DNA of 64,000 nucleotides. It comes from Helicoverpa zea. Its lineage: Eukaryota > Arthropoda > Insecta > Lepidoptera > Noctuidae. How positions within the stretch are numbered: the first letter of the stretch is position 1; each line of letters begins with the position of its first letter. Under the pieces are notes generated by a model that did no database searches, was not told where the DNA came from, and worked only from the letters and a program-made list of their open reading frames with translations. Position numbers and translations under genes: made by a program. Of this stretch, positions 1 to 12,960 are shown piece by piece. The stretch lies in contig NC_061458.1 of the NCBI RefSeq assembly GCF_022581195.2, positions 6,820,001 through 6,884,000 on the forward strand, given 5' to 3'.

Positions 1-728
1 GGTTATTTATTGCTTGGATTACGTGTACCCAAAAGAAGTTGTAGTATGTAAAAAGTTCTATGTGTAAAGTTAAATAAACAAGGATGTACTTATGATTGAG
101 CGTTTATTTTCATTTATAACTTGTGAATAGCTAATCAACGTTCATTAATTATGTTTTGTGATGTCTTACATGAATTCCGTGACAAAACCTAATAATTACA
201 TCGGAATCGTGCAACATTTGTTATATTTTTTTATCACACTTTAACATATTTTGAAAATTACAGTAACTTTTATGTTGTGTTTTATAAGTGATCACGATTT
301 CAAGATGGTTCGAAGTAAACATAACAGCTGTAGAAGAGAACAATGTGCAAAACACTGTTAAAACCAATAAAAAATGCTTTCAAAACCTCCATTACATAGT
401 AAAGAATATACCGATATATTTTAATATGCTCAGAGCCATTATGCAATTAGCTGTCACTCTACATGAAGTGACACGTAAGGTCCCACTGAAAGGTCGAAGT
501 GAAATGACATTTACGTTACCTCACGCATGCTCCATCTATATTAACGGGTCTGTATATTTAGTTCGGTAGCTACTCCCCTCTGACGTCAATGCTGACATTT
601 GGGTTGGTGTGTGTGGCAACCGTTTCTAGTCTAATAGCCCTCTCCCAGGAGTTATTGCTAATAAATGGATTGTCACTGCTCATAACATTTGTTTTGTTAA
701 CTTTCGACTACTTACACAGTTCGTGTAA
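1..728. other. Gene-free AT-rich stretch
   Basis: I see no supportable gene. An open frame at 288-569 (+) has no ATG at its start, low-complexity AT-driven codons and no recognisable domain, so I treat it as chance. A perfect CRE/ATF palindrome TGACGTCA lies at 581-588. Confidence 0.5.
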
Positions 729-905
729 TCTATACTAATATTATAAAGCTGAAGAGTTTGTTTGTTTGTTTGAACGCGCTGATCTCAAGAACTACTGGAC
801 CGATTTGAAAAATTCTTTCAGTGTTAGATAGCCCATTTATCGAGGTAGGCTATAGGCTACTTTTTATCCGGGTTAGTGCCGTGGTTCCTACGGGATGCGG
901 GTGAA
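729..905 (+). mobile_element. Helitron-type element, 5' end (3'-truncated)
   Basis: The copy begins TC after a host A, followed by TATACTAATATTATAAAG, a (GTTT)n run, and a core with CTACTGGACCGATTTGAAAA and TATAGGCTACTTTTTATCC. This is the layout of the abundant non-autonomous Helitron family of Lepidoptera, which insert between A and T without a target duplication. Similarity fades after about 905, and I found no CTAG-type 3' terminus with a hairpin, so the copy looks 3'-truncated or decayed. Its 5' motif matches the Helitron on the opposite strand near 23286. No Rep/helicase coding is present. Confidence 0.7.
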
Positions 906-3900
906 TATTTCATATGGCTGAAAATGATAATAAACATTTTTTACATTGGGTTACTCAACTTTATCCAAACGGCTGTAATATTTATTGTAGAAGAAGATAT
1001 TTTCTCAATAATAGGCCACCATTTTTAAGACGATTAGACAAAATGTCATATTGTAATTTGGATTCAAAGATAAACTCTTTCAGGCATTGAAAATTAAATA
1101 TTTACCACAAACCAAGCTGATAAACATAAGATTGACAATTTGACGACTGCAACACAGTTGTAAGTTCACATTGTGGTACACAACGTTCACTGAATAGTCG
1201 GTTTGTTTGAATTATTGTCTATTTTTGTGCTGGTCTTGAAATCATGCTGGCTGGACATCAACCATGACTGCTTTGTTTACATAGCCCCAAAAAATATTCG
1301 AATTTCAAATGTATTTACGAAGGTTAATGTGATTGCAAAAGTTACCCATGAAGCCAGCCCTTTCTAAACAGTTACTCAAATAACATAAAATGTTTGTGTC
1401 TATTTGACGCGGATGTAAGCTGAAGGTGATTGGGGAAAACGAGCTATAACGGTACAGCTTGGTCAGGGGTTTACTGCTGCCCACTGTTTCGTATTACACA
1501 AAGGTGCATTAATATTGTTTGACACAGAAATGGCAGACGGCGATAAAATAAGAGATAGGACACTTTAAGACGGCCGACACGACAAACGTTCCAAATGTGT
1601 CTGTGTACGAAATTAACGAGAGGACCGTTTTATTGTGAGTCACTGAACTCCAATGAGACACACAAACAAACAGGTGAACAAACTCGCAAACACAAAACAT
1701 TCGATTTGATTAATTGGTATCGGAAGTAGGTCCACTGCATTTGACTTGTAATCGATTATTGCAATCGATTTCATAGATTTACGAATCGGACTCGTAACGT
1801 GCTCGAATTAGACGCATCTTTGATCGTAACGATTGAGCGTTTGATGTGTTCCATGTGCACAAATAGCGCCGAATCTATTGATGTTGGTTTTTTTCGATTT
1901 TGATTTATGCTTTTTTTGTGCCAACATCGCAATTACGTTACTGAGAAAAAATCGGATGTAAATCGTTACGAAACATGAGACTAAGACTAGCACATTTCGA
2001 AATGAGATCAAGAACTTTACATTTACATGAAGTCTACACTGAAGTAAAGGATAATCACATTTTGTATTTACCTCAACAAATAAAAGCTCTAGGAAATTAC
2101 ACTACGTACGTCATTGAGGAAAACGACCTCACGTTTTCTTTATGTTCCATAAACGGCAAACGTACATGCACTCTTGTAGCCATATGTTAGGATGACTCAA
2201 GACTGTACCTCAAGTATATTTCTCGGGAAAATTTTACACACGAAACCTATTTTCCTGTGTTGCATCAAGACTAGATTTTTACGGCAAAAACACTAACAGG
2301 AATGTAATTTGAAGAATTTCTAAACAGTAGGATGGTTTATTTGTTGTACCTAATTGAGTAATACCATATGCAGAAGCAATAAATCAAAATTGAAGATATA
2401 AACAGGAATAACTGTTTTCAGGCAGACGAGCAGTCTGAAGAACTTACAAATGTATCTTATTAATATCTTCCGAATGTAAACATTAAAAGGAAGAGGTTTC
2501 CCGACTCCTTGAATTTAGTACAGCATCGTAAATTTAATTGTATTTACACATGTTTATTCTCAGTACATTTAAATTATATGCGGTTACCAAAATAGTCTGG
2601 TTTTCGAAGTGAAACCTAGAATATCTGTAATGTATTGCAAATTCAAACTTGCGAAGAAAATATGGATTGTATCATCGCCTTGTCTTAATACTTAAGAGAG
2701 AAATAGGTTCTTTGTAAATATATCTGAAGTTGCTTGGAGTAAACTTTATTGTTGACTCCAGATTGACCAAAATACAAATAACATTGTGAGGGCATTGACT
2801 TTGTACGCGCTGACAGTTAAGTTTCATGACTTTTGCTGTTTTCGAAATGCACTGTTACAACGCAGTTTTTTGTTAATCTTTCATAGTATACTGCTGCGAA
2901 AATTTTAATTAAATGGAAAAAAGTAATGAGGTAACTAATTAGAACTATCGTAGTAATTAATTTCAAATAAAACCGAACCATGCCGTGTAGGTTAAAAACC
3001 TTTCCAGTGTTTAATTATCGGCCAATTAATTGCGTCTTTGTATGTTTTAATTCTGGTTGGCTGATTGGGTTTCTGCGACGTAGATAAACTGAAATACAAG
3101 ACTACTTATTTCTAATTAAGTCTAGTTACAAAACTAGTTTTAAATTTATTTTAAAAGCTGAATAAGTACGTGTTAGGCATGCTATTGGTCTTTACATAGT
3201 GTTTCAAATTAATTAGTTTAGCCATTTTACGGCAAAAGAGCAACATTGAACGAACAGAATTCCTTTGTTATTTTAATAAAAGATAAGATTCTTATACACG
3301 ATAGAAACTTTATTATGATAGGATTTACTATCTGGAGTCGCGAGTTTCTCTTCCTTTGCTAACTTCCGTAAACAACACTTTCTTTGAGCAAATATACGTT
3401 GTAACACTTTACTAAAGATTATTACTATCATTAACTTTATTTTATGTTAACGAAATAAAAACGGATATCTCTTATTTACTGCTTTCTCATTAACGTCAAA
3501 TAAATATGGGTTATATTCTATTGGGAGAAATTGTACTTGGAAATGGGAACATTGAAGTGGTTCCAAGAATATTATTCTGAAAGTAGGGCTTGTTAGCTCT
3601 ATGAAATATGCACATGCGTTACCTGTGACTTTGAAATAATATTTTTGTCATTTTAAATTGAATCGTTATATGACATTATCGTTTTGTAATAATTGTACGT
3701 ACTTTAAAACTACTCACAATATTTTTTTCAGCAAATTCAAACTTATCTCCGAAGATTAATATCTTTAAATTTATCAAAATTACAGACTGACAATCTTATT
3801 TAATTTAGTTGTGAATATAGAATAGAAGCGCGACTGTCTAGCTGAATCCCGGTCCGCCAGACAGTCTGATATGACTCGCTGTATTTTTAAAATAAATAAG

Positions 3901-5929
3901 ACGTCATACCAATAATTCATTTCGAACATATTAAATAAACGTATATCGATGATCACGCCACGTTAGCCTAAATAAAAATAAGATAAGTGACAGAAGAGTT
4001 TCATCGCCCCCTATAATATACGTTTGATGTTACGCGTGAATACATTTTCCAGAGTTTTCCACGCCTGTGGTAAAATTGGAGTTAGTCAATTCGTTGATAG
4101 TTTTATAACAACGTAAGATGTTCGGACAAGATTTTGTACCAAGTTTACTACGCTACATTAATATAAAGACTTCATGGAAATTCATTAATTTCATTGAGTT
4201 TCGAGTGTGAAAGAGCTTCTTTGTTCAGAAATGAAACGATAAATCAATAATTTTATTGTTTCAGCATTTGTAGCAATAATTCTTTTTGAAATTGCTGCTC
4301 TCAAAATAATGATCATTCCCGGTTTCAAACGACTTGAAACTGATTCTTGTCATGTCTTACGTTAATAAAAAAATATGCTGGGTTGTATGGATAAGATAAA
4401 TGCTGTATAATTATTATAATTATGAATATAAAGGTAAACTAAGAGAGAGCGGACTTTGTTAATGTTTTTAAACAATTCATTCGTAATAACATTTCTGAAA
4501 GAACAATGTCAGACGTCCATAGTAACTTAGGCTCAATAAAAATATTTCATGTACAGTGAAAATTCCTACAGTTTTTTGTGTAGTTTAATGTCAGAAGCTT
4601 TTCTATGTTTTCCACTTTTGCATTGAACTTCTCAAAACCAAATTATTCCAAATTATTAAAACGAACACCCCGAACTCGATAAACAAAATAATTACTTATT
4701 AAAATGATATTTTTTTTTTTTGGAAAAGTTCTAGATAACAATTAAATATTTTATAAGAAGTTATTATTTTATATTTAAATTGTTGTAGTAAAGAACTTTG
4801 TGTCCGTGAGAATTTAGTTTTAAAAGTTGATTGGGTGGGTCGAAACCTGACATTGTTCTTTGTACTTTAAACCTTTTAAAAAATGTAAGATTACTACTTA
4901 CTTTTATCAGTCTAATAATACGTATACTTACCTATTAGCAGTTATATTGTATCTTTACGAGTTTAGTTCAAGTTCAAGGCGTGATTTAAATTTAATGTTG
5001 GTTCGCTTAGGAATGAGGACAGTCGGCGGACATCTGACCTCTATAGTTGAGAACGCATCGACGCCAGCCCAAGCATAATAAATATGTATGTATATAAAAA
5101 CTTTAATATGTATGAAACAAAATAAAATAGCTCTCAGAAATTAGGACCTCTCTTTTGTTATAGTTTCTAATGCAATGTAAAAAGTAAAACGCAATAAACG
5201 AAAATGGCGGCCTTCCGTGCTGGTTTAAAATTCTAATTTAGAATAAACGGTAAAATGTACCGTTGTTCAACCAAAAATAAAGATAAATACAATGTGTTCG
5301 GGTTATGAAATGGCTTCAATCGATAAAATGGCGTTTAGAATATTAAAGAATTGAAGACTACAATAGAGAACCATAGGTATAAATTGTAGGTTATATGGCT
5401 AATTTTGAGAGCTCGCTTTTTACCTGTGGCCAGAATGGAGCTTCTGAAAAGCGATCGTCTGAGTTAATTTTATTGAGATTCTACACTCTATTATCCAATA
5501 TTTAAAGGACATTGTTCAATTTTGGCCTAAGAACCGATGTGAATATAAATTATACTATAATTTTTATTTATTTTTATATTGTTTGAAACATATTTTAGTA
5601 TTCCACGGACACTTCAAATAAATAAATTCCAAATAAAAAGTAGGGTCACAATTATTGATGCCTTATAAAATGTTTCCGTCAGCCAGTGCTGCCAGTTTCG
5701 GAAGTTTTCGGGATTTCGGTAAATACGGATCGAATTGAGAACCTACTTTCCGAAGTCGGTTATTAAAATTAGTTGGTAACACTTTATACATTTAAATACC
5801 TAAACTGACTAGCTAGAAAAAAGCTAGTATTCTGTATAATGTTTTAAGATGGTTTTGAGCGAATCGCGAATTTCTAGCTTGGCATTCGAGTAGGATTATA
5901 GTTTTCGTAATTGGCAACACTGGTGTACT
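906..5929. other. Long AT-rich stretch without recognisable genes
   Basis: Both strands are dense in stops. The short open frames at 1509-2190 and 4860-5078 show no domain, no convincing splice-site pair and no codon bias, so I do not call them. T-runs occur around 4709-4720. I see no tRNA, satellite or transposon ends that I can support here. Confidence 0.45.
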
Positions 5930-5954
5930 TCAGTCAGTTTGCTAGAAGTCAGTT
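5930..5954 (+). promoter_or_regulatory. Cluster of arthropod initiator motifs
   Basis: TCAGT, the arthropod initiator consensus, occurs at 5930, 5934 and about 5950, and there is no TATA box about 30 bp upstream. This would place a transcription start about 230 bp upstream of the small Cys-rich gene at 6167, giving a TATA-less promoter. The motif is short, so this is inference from position. Confidence 0.35.
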
Positions 5955-6166
5955 TGATTGGTTTGATTGCTTTGCGACTATCGTTTCTTTTGTGATTTTC
6001 TATGCGTTTCATGGTTTTATTCTAACAACTTTGGCTTGATTACGGACTCCGATTAGATTGCGTACTTGGTAGACTCGGCTTTGTGTAAAGAACTGGATTT
6101 TACTAGCATTTTCGGATATTGCTCTGTCTGTGATCGAATTTAGTTATATTATAATTACAACAATGG

Positions 6167-6576
6167 ATGCAGAATATAGTATATTGTATAAATTGTGGAT
6201 CTGCTGGAGGTTCTTTGGTATTAGAAAACGAAGATATACTTCGTTGCATACAACAATGGACTGTTCCCCGTATGGTAAGTGGTCTACGAAAGTGTTTTTC
6301 TAATTTTGATAAGAATGTTACTACCTACTTATGTTTTCATAAGCACACAATTTCTCGGTTTTCAAATCAATTGCCACAATTGCAAGTTACTTGATATTTA
6401 CTAATGATTTTTTGTATTTATTATTACAGGTTGAAGCTCATGACCTTATATGTACGACGTGTTGGTCTGAAGCAGTCGAGCATAATAAGATGCAATGCAC
6501 TGTTGGACGCAATTGTGTACTTTGTAAGAAGCTCCTACCATCAGGCATACTGTTGCAATTGTATCGTTGGGCGTAG
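6167..6576 (+). CDS. Small Cys-rich zinc-binding protein, two exons (6167-6274, 6430-6576)
   Basis: Exon 1 (36 codons) ends CCCCGTATG before GTAAGT. The 155-bp intron ends in TTATTACAG, and exon 2 runs in frame to TAG at 6574-6576, giving 84 residues. Cysteines form pairs C7-x2-C10 and C44-x2-C47 followed by W48. QQWTVPR (29-35) lies between them, and a further C65-x2-C68 looks like the start of a second unit. The pattern CxxC...W-x2-PR...CxxCW resembles the zinc-finger-associated or Cys4 repeats that are expanded in Lepidoptera, so a DNA- or protein-binding role is inferred rather than shown. The second unit stops after RWA, and related frames continue past the stop (CCNCIVGR, CCAH), so the copy may be truncated by a frameshift or nonsense change. 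An ATG at 6163 in another frame precedes the chosen start. AATAAA is available near 6908. The function is unknown. Confidence 0.55.
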
Positions 6577-6820
6577 AACAGTGGGCTGTTGTGCCCACAT
6601 AATGACTATTATCTGGTATTTAAGCTGGGCGAGATACCAAAGCTCAGTTCTTAGATATATTATTGAGAAATATTGATGATTAAAAACCTTTAATTGAATA
6701 TAAATATTGTTTTTATTGCACATCCTCGAAAACCTCTTTCATTGTTATTGGTAAACCTTACTTTAACTGTTAAATTATTTTGTGTGGTAATGACATTTTT
6801 AGTATGGTCTGTACCTTCTT

Positions 6821-6850
6821 GGTAATAGACCGCGGGTTCGATTCCCGCCT
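6821..6850 (+). repeat. tRNA-like B box, SINE-head fragment
   Basis: GACCGCGGGTTCGATTCC with CGCC following matches a tRNA T-arm, including a Pol III B box GGTTCGATTCC at 6835-6845. No A box, acceptor stem or anticodon arm can be folded around it, so it is not a tRNA gene. It most likely marks an old tRNA-derived SINE. Confidence 0.4.
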
Positions 6851-7097
6851 TATGGCATGTAGATAGCTAGGTAACTGTCTAATATAAAAGTAGTATCAAT
6901 CATTTAAATAAATAATTCTCCATCGTAATAATATCGATATTTTATGAATTGTGGTGAATGGAACTCTTCCATTTTGGAAACTTATGCGTTTTATCACAAA
7001 TCCAAAGTGGATTCACTATATATTAAGAAACGTAACGTTGAAAGCAAAAGCGTTTAGGTAGTTGTTTTTCATAAAAATTCTAAGCATTTATGAAAAC

Positions 7098-7263
7098 TAG
7101 TCACACGCCCCGTCTTCGCACGGTGGCAATGTAAAACCTTGGTGTAAACCTTCCTCTTGACCTACTCTATCTATTAAAAAAAATCGCACCCAAATCCATT
7201 GCGTAGTTTTAAAGATCTAAAGCATTCAAAGGGACAGACAGAAAATGCAACTTTATAAAATGA
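7098..7263 (+). repeat. Dispersed lepidopteran repeat (AAACCTTCCTCTTGA type)
   Basis: The blocks AACCTTCCTCTTGACCTAC, TCTATCTATTAAAAAAAATC, GCGTAGTTTTAAAGATCTAA and AAAGGGACAGACAGAAAA, in that order, match a repeat that I recognise as very common in moth and butterfly genomes. This copy is diverged and lacks the family's usual ends. I see no target duplication. The class (LINE tail or non-autonomous DNA element) cannot be settled from this copy. Confidence 0.55.
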
Positions 7264-8301
7264 TCATTGTCAAAGAATTATCTTAAACTTGACTATTTAC
7301 TATCTCTTTTCCTAGTATCTAGTAGAGTAGTCTTTTCCTAGATCTAGAAGAGAACATATAGAGCTGTACATAGTATTGTTGATTTTTTGTATAGTGTAGT
7401 TTGATAATACTACTCTGATATTTCACGCAAGCTTGGTTATTTTTTATTTATAACCTCAAAATATTAACTTTTTTCGTAATTATTTTAGTTTCCTGAAGTG
7501 TCCGTTCGTGAAAACTTATTTCATAGGATTCCATATAATTTTAAGAGTTTATAGAAGTCACTTTCCATTCGAACGGTTCTTAGGCAGAACATGTATGGAG
7601 CCGGAACAATGTCCTTTAAAACATCAGACCAAGTTATATAAAGCTACCTAATGTTACAGATATCTCCCACATCAGTCTACTAATACCATCTCATATCTGT
7701 ACGAACATTTCAGTCTATAAATATTCAATCGAATATTCGATGACAGTCTTCGATTCAAAAGTCACAGAAAGTTGACACCCCTCCAAATAAATGTAATAAA
7801 TTATTCACCACATAATTTCTGATGGAAATATTCAATTCAATGTGCACGTGAACTTAAAACGTGAATTTTGAATTATATTAAACTGAAACTTGGTTACACT
7901 CAAAACAGAGTTGGTGCCAATTTATTTAATATCCCACTTTAATCTCGAATATTAATGAATTATGATTTAACACATTCTGAATGTTAGCAAAATAAATAAC
8001 TCAAACTCAGAAAGTGGTTAAACATTTTCGTGGCCAGCATAAACACACGTTTGCAAAAAATCAACAGTACGCAAATCGAGCCCGAAACAGAGTCATTTCT
8101 ATAAATAAAACAAATAATAAAATGTTAAAGGACCATTCTAGGAAAGAAGTAAAGGAAGATAAGCAATAGAATCATGAACATTATCAAGTGGATGAGCTGT
8201 AAAGTCAAGGTGAATGACGAGATTGTCCATAGAACTATCATTATTGAACAAGTGACAATCGTTTATCTTGTAAAAATAGAGAACAGTAATTATGGTATTA
8301 A
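7264..8301. other. Gene-free AT-rich stretch
   Basis: Nothing supportable. Stops are dense in all frames, and there are no paired splice sites around an open segment or transposon termini. Confidence 0.45.
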
Positions 8302-8805
8302 GTATTTAAGGTTCAATTAATAAGTACAAAGTCGTTAAGCCTTTACACGGCAGAGAGAAATAGGTATACAGAATCTAAACAGTTCTTGCGTGCAAGTCGG
8401 TACAAGGATGCAATTTCAAAGTTCTTAAAGTACCTAGATGAGGTAGGTACTTTTATCGTAATTGCCTCGTTCATGTCGACACGTGTATTCCTTATTGCTT
8501 ATAGTACTGAACCGTCATACATCTTTATGTTTATGGCTTTAAAAGTCATATTGGCTTGTCTTGGGGCTTCAAATATATTGTTCCAATTACAACTATTTGT
8601 TATTATCACCTCAGCCATATTTTACGTTAGTTTGAGGAAAATTTTATGGTACGTAAATGGAGTACCTTCTTACCTGTCAATTTTACAACGAACTCTATGG
8701 TATAAAATGGCTGGTTCTAATTCGTTTCCGGAATTAACTCAAGCTAACAAATGTTTCGTAATTAATAAGTTGGCACATTCTGAAATCCTGTTTTCACCAC
8801 GGTAA
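8302..8805 (+). CDS. Unassigned membrane-protein-like open frame (possible receptor exon or relic)
   Basis: The frame is open for 167 codons from the TAA at 8299 to a TAA at 8803, unusually long for this AT-rich region. The first in-frame ATG is only at 8473, so if it is real it is an internal or terminal exon, or a decayed gene. Candidate acceptors (GGCAG near 8352, AAACAG near 8382) are weak. Numbering from the TTG at 8386, hydrophobic segments fall at about residues 21-41, 45-62 and 63-82, with a basic, hydrophilic tail (LRKILWYVNG onward). A chemoreceptor (gustatory-like) relic is one possibility, but I see no signature such as a TYhhhhhQF motif. AT-rich sequence favours I/F/L codons, so a chance frame cannot be excluded. 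Confidence 0.25.
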   Translation, partial: VFKVQLISTKSLSLYTAERNRYTESKQFLRASRYKDAISKFLKYLDEVGTFIVIASFMSTRVFLIAYSTEPSYIFMFMALKVILACLGASNILFQLQLFVIITSAIFYVSLRKILWYVNGVPSYLSILQRTLWYKMAGSNSFPELTQANKCFVINKLAHSEILFSPR

Positions 8806-11800
8806 AATGTTTTCAACAATTGTTTAACCCAAATAAGAAAATTGAACATGAGATGGATCAGAAAATTAAAACAACAGATTTATATTGTACGAGGAAGCGT
8901 AGCTTTTTTTGTTCTAAACAAACATAAACAAAGCCTCGTACTCGAGTTTTTAAAACCTAGTTTTATAATGTGGTTGTCGTAACACTTTTTGTAGATCAGG
9001 CGTTCACTTGTAAAATATTGCGTAGTTCTTAAACTATTGCTTTGATGAAGCAACGGGTAATCAATAGTATCTGTTTAACAAAATGGATAAGGACAAAAAT
9101 TTTGACCGGTTTCAGATGCTACAAAGGAAAAAATAACATTTTTTACCTCCTTCCTACTTCAAAATGGTTTCCTTAAAGTTACTGTTACTTACAATACGGA
9201 AACCGATAAGTTAATTAGGATGCAGTTCGTGCAGTAAATGTCGGAAGGTACTCTTGAACAAAGATGTGCTCTTAGTTGTAGCTCATCATGAATGTGAAAA
9301 CCCATTCGGGGGGGTTTTTTATATTGAGTGTAACTATATGGTAAAATTTTGTCAGTGAATTTCAGTTACTTACGCCTTAAGTTACCGTTTTATTGAAAAA
9401 TGAAGAAAAGGTCGATGTTCGAAAAAGTTGTTGAAGTTAGTCCTGCACAATACAAATTGTTATCAAAAGTATGCCTTTTGTTTTAACATCGGAATGAGTA
9501 GGTATCATATAAAGATGAACCTCGCATAAAAGTCGGATAAAAATAAAATATCATTCTAAAAGTCTACCGCTACAATTGGTTAGCAACAGACATTATTAAT
9601 ACAGGAGTAAAGTTCGCTTCACCAATTACGTATAAAGTATAACGTACGCAAATTAATTTATCACCAGCTTTGAACAGTTGTTTCAAACCGAGGGAAACCA
9701 GTGGCTCAGTAATAAATAAACTTTTGAACTGTCAGTGTAACAATGAGGTGTACTCGTAAAGCAAGCCACGTGGTAAACATAAGTGCCAACATTTAGAAAA
9801 GTAATTGATTTTAAGATTGCGTACTATTCCAAGCTTGACGTACTTTAAAACTGTGGGAACACTAAAACTATTATTTTAAAATTTGCAAATGTTGTTTGCG
9901 TTAGTAATTTTGTTGGATCTTATTAGCGTTTATTTGAACGTAGCATTCTTTATATGAGAATCGTTGATTTTGTTAAAACTTAGCATGACATGCAAATTTT
10001 CACTGATACCTTATGTCTTCGTTAAGTATTGGAAAATAAATAATCTCTGTGTTCTTCATTTATGTGCTTCGATAAAACGCTACGCAAATAAATGATATTT
10101 ACCTTAAATGAGACTTAAATACAATGACGAGACATCTTTACATCAGTTTTTAGAAGTCCAGTAGGTACGTTGCGCAAATCATATAAAATGTTATGTCTTG
10201 GCATATCACCAGTTTTATATCGCCCTTGGTAACCGCCGGTTTAGTTTGTAACTATTATCTAACTATGTATATCTATCTCGGCTACTATTGTGACGTAACC
10301 AGTTGCCAACTGCTTTACTCATTCATTCGCTTTTAAATCCCGATTTATTCGTAGTCATTTACTACTTACTAGTTTCTTAATTAAAATTAGAATACGTATC
10401 TAATACTCACGTTGATACCGAGTTGATAAAATGGGTTTGTGTAGTAGCATAAACATTAGTTTCATAATTCCTAGATTTCATCATCAACGTTGACGAGTGT
10501 TGCAGTTAATTAGATACCGGATGACTATCATAATTTAAATGTCTTTATTTTCAAGTAGATTACGATCTCGAAGTGATTATATTTTACAGTGTAATTTTTG
10601 CGGATGTTCACTATGCCAGCGCTATATTTAGTTCATGGTTATAATTTATCACTTTTTCGATGTGTGACATATTTTTATCGCAAGATACGTCTTGTAGATT
10701 GATGCCAATATCGAGATTAGTATACTACTTTAGTAGCGTGTTCCCAATTATTTTCTAAAATTTCAATATAACTATTTGCTTTGACATCAACTGGTAGAAA
10801 TATACTACTTATATAGTTTTGTTTCAATGGTTTGCCCAAGTCCTCAATAGAAAAATATTCTTAGCAGATTAAGACCAGGTGTACTCTCTCCGCATAACTT
10901 CATTTGCCAAGAGTACTCAACTTTTAACATGAAATTCAGTTCCAAGTCTTTAATGTTCCAGCAATCTTGGCTACTCTGATTTTGGCCACTAGTTTTGTGT
11001 TGTGACGTCTACTAGTTTATTGTATGGGTCGTAAAATATTTAGGATTTAATTTCTCAAAATACAGCTCACTTATTCTGTAAGTTTCTGAGAATATTTGTG
11101 AATTAGAGCATGTTACTTTCGTGTTAAATATCCAATTACCTTTAAAGCAAACTGCGAAATTGAGGTGACCTGGAAATCTGTATACAAATTGGTATTTTAG
11201 ATTATACAAACTTAACATTACCGTCTCAAAGATGAAAAGCTTTTAGCATTCTCACGTTCAATAATCGCCTCGTTTTCTGTGCTATAAAACTTATAATCGA
11301 TTAGATCATGTTTGGGTAACAGCAAACATAATTTTGCCAATATCTATCACGAATTGATGCTTGACGCAGAAGGCGAAAATGGAATACTGACCCATTTCTT
11401 TTGAGGATAACGCTCCAATATGACGTCAATATGATGTAACTGGATTATACGAATGTTAACCTGGTCTAAAAGAAAGATAACGTTGCGCAATAAAAATAAT
11501 GTATGAGGGTCAGAGTGATCAATGGTTATGGAATGACATTCAAGAGATTATAAAAATACTGAAGTAGCTCCATAATTTATTATCAAAACATGATTGACCA
11601 TGTAACATTTAAAATGCTGCTCCATTTTCTGCCACTCTCCTATCTAGTTAGTAATTGCAATACTGAAAAGTACTGAAAAACCGAAGAAGACAAATAGTGA
11701 TTTCATAAATTCGTATTTACCAAATGTTTCGTGACTAATGTCTTCTTGGCCTGTCTTTCACCAGCATGAGAAATGGGTCTTGCAAAGTTATAGTTGTCGT

Positions 11801-12960
11801 TCTGAAAATGTTTTGATTTGCTACTTTAAAATTAAGTGGCGAAGCAATAAGGTCCATTATTCTTATATTAAAAGCCCAGTTACCTGCATTGTAAAGTATG
11901 CCATAGGAGAATTTAGCCCCAGACTTGAGACGACATAATACATATGTGTGAATGGAGTACGACTACATAGTTTTGTCTGGGTTGTTATTTCATTTGGCAA
12001 AATGTGCATTTGGCGTGTTTTCAAACGGTGATATTCTTGAGTATGGAAGCCAAATAAACAACGTGTTTGTCCAAACCACTAGATACATAATGTAAACAAA
12101 AATATAAGTGACTCCAGTTTGTTTACTTTAGTCGAGTGATTTTTAATTGCTTTTGTGCAGATTTTGAAATTACATAGTATCTGGGCATGCAAACAATGTG
12201 GTTTGAGGTTGAGCGTAAAAGAAAGGTACAGAGCAGAAGCAATACAAGCAATAAATATTCGGAGTACATAAAGCATATGTATGCATGAGACATCCCTTCA
12301 TTTATAAGATCTATTAAAAAACTTTGCAGACTATAATTTATAGAGGTATACGTCTTTCTCGAGCTACGGTCGTAAAGGATTAATACTTCGCAAGTTGGCT
12401 TACAACCCTTTTACGTAATAATTTCACAATGTATTCTGTTTGTACCTACATTAACAGTAGCTGATATAAATAGATCATTAAATACATGATTAACTGTAGG
12501 TATTGATATTCAATTGCCTCACGTATTTCTATTGTATCTATTCTTATCTGAACAATGGTTGTGATTATACAAATATAAGTTTTTACAGCTATAACATTAA
12601 AATCACCCATATCCGAAGACCGTTACACGTGGTAGGTCCATCTTTTAAAATCCAGCTTTATAATTTCAAGGTAGGGAATCCAAATGGCGCCAGTTTATAT
12701 ATGAAAGTCAAATGTATTTTTTAGGACATTATTTCAAGAGAATTATAGATTTTATTAAAAGGTCAGGTTTTTAGTCATTGACATTTTATACTTTTAATAA
12801 TATCCTTAAGTGTCCATTTTATTGCGATTGTTACCAGTAGCTATTTTAGGTGCTGAAACTGTCCGTATATTTTGCAACACGATTCCATAAAACCTTTTAA
12901 CATTCAATTAGCTTCAATAAAAAATAGAGTAACCGAATTATTGTAGTTAACCTGGTCTCT
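8806..12960. other. Long stretch without recognisable genes
   Basis: I see only short chance open frames (11012-11218, 11738-11938, 12079-12276, 12503-12724), none with a domain, a proper start context or splice partners. A G8 run sits at 9308-9317. A perfect TGACGTCA palindrome is at 11421-11428. Confidence 0.45.

Noticed and set aside
4800..4850. Possible tRNA T-arm on the minus strand (GGTTTCGACCC)
   Set aside because: Not a clean B box, and no A box or cloverleaf could be placed.
6821..6850. Functional tRNA gene
   Set aside because: Only the T-arm/B box is present; acceptor and anticodon stems do not form. Kept as a SINE fragment.
8430..8455. let-7-like string (GATGAGGTAGGTAC)
   Set aside because: Only the seed region resembles let-7, and no complementary arm is nearby.
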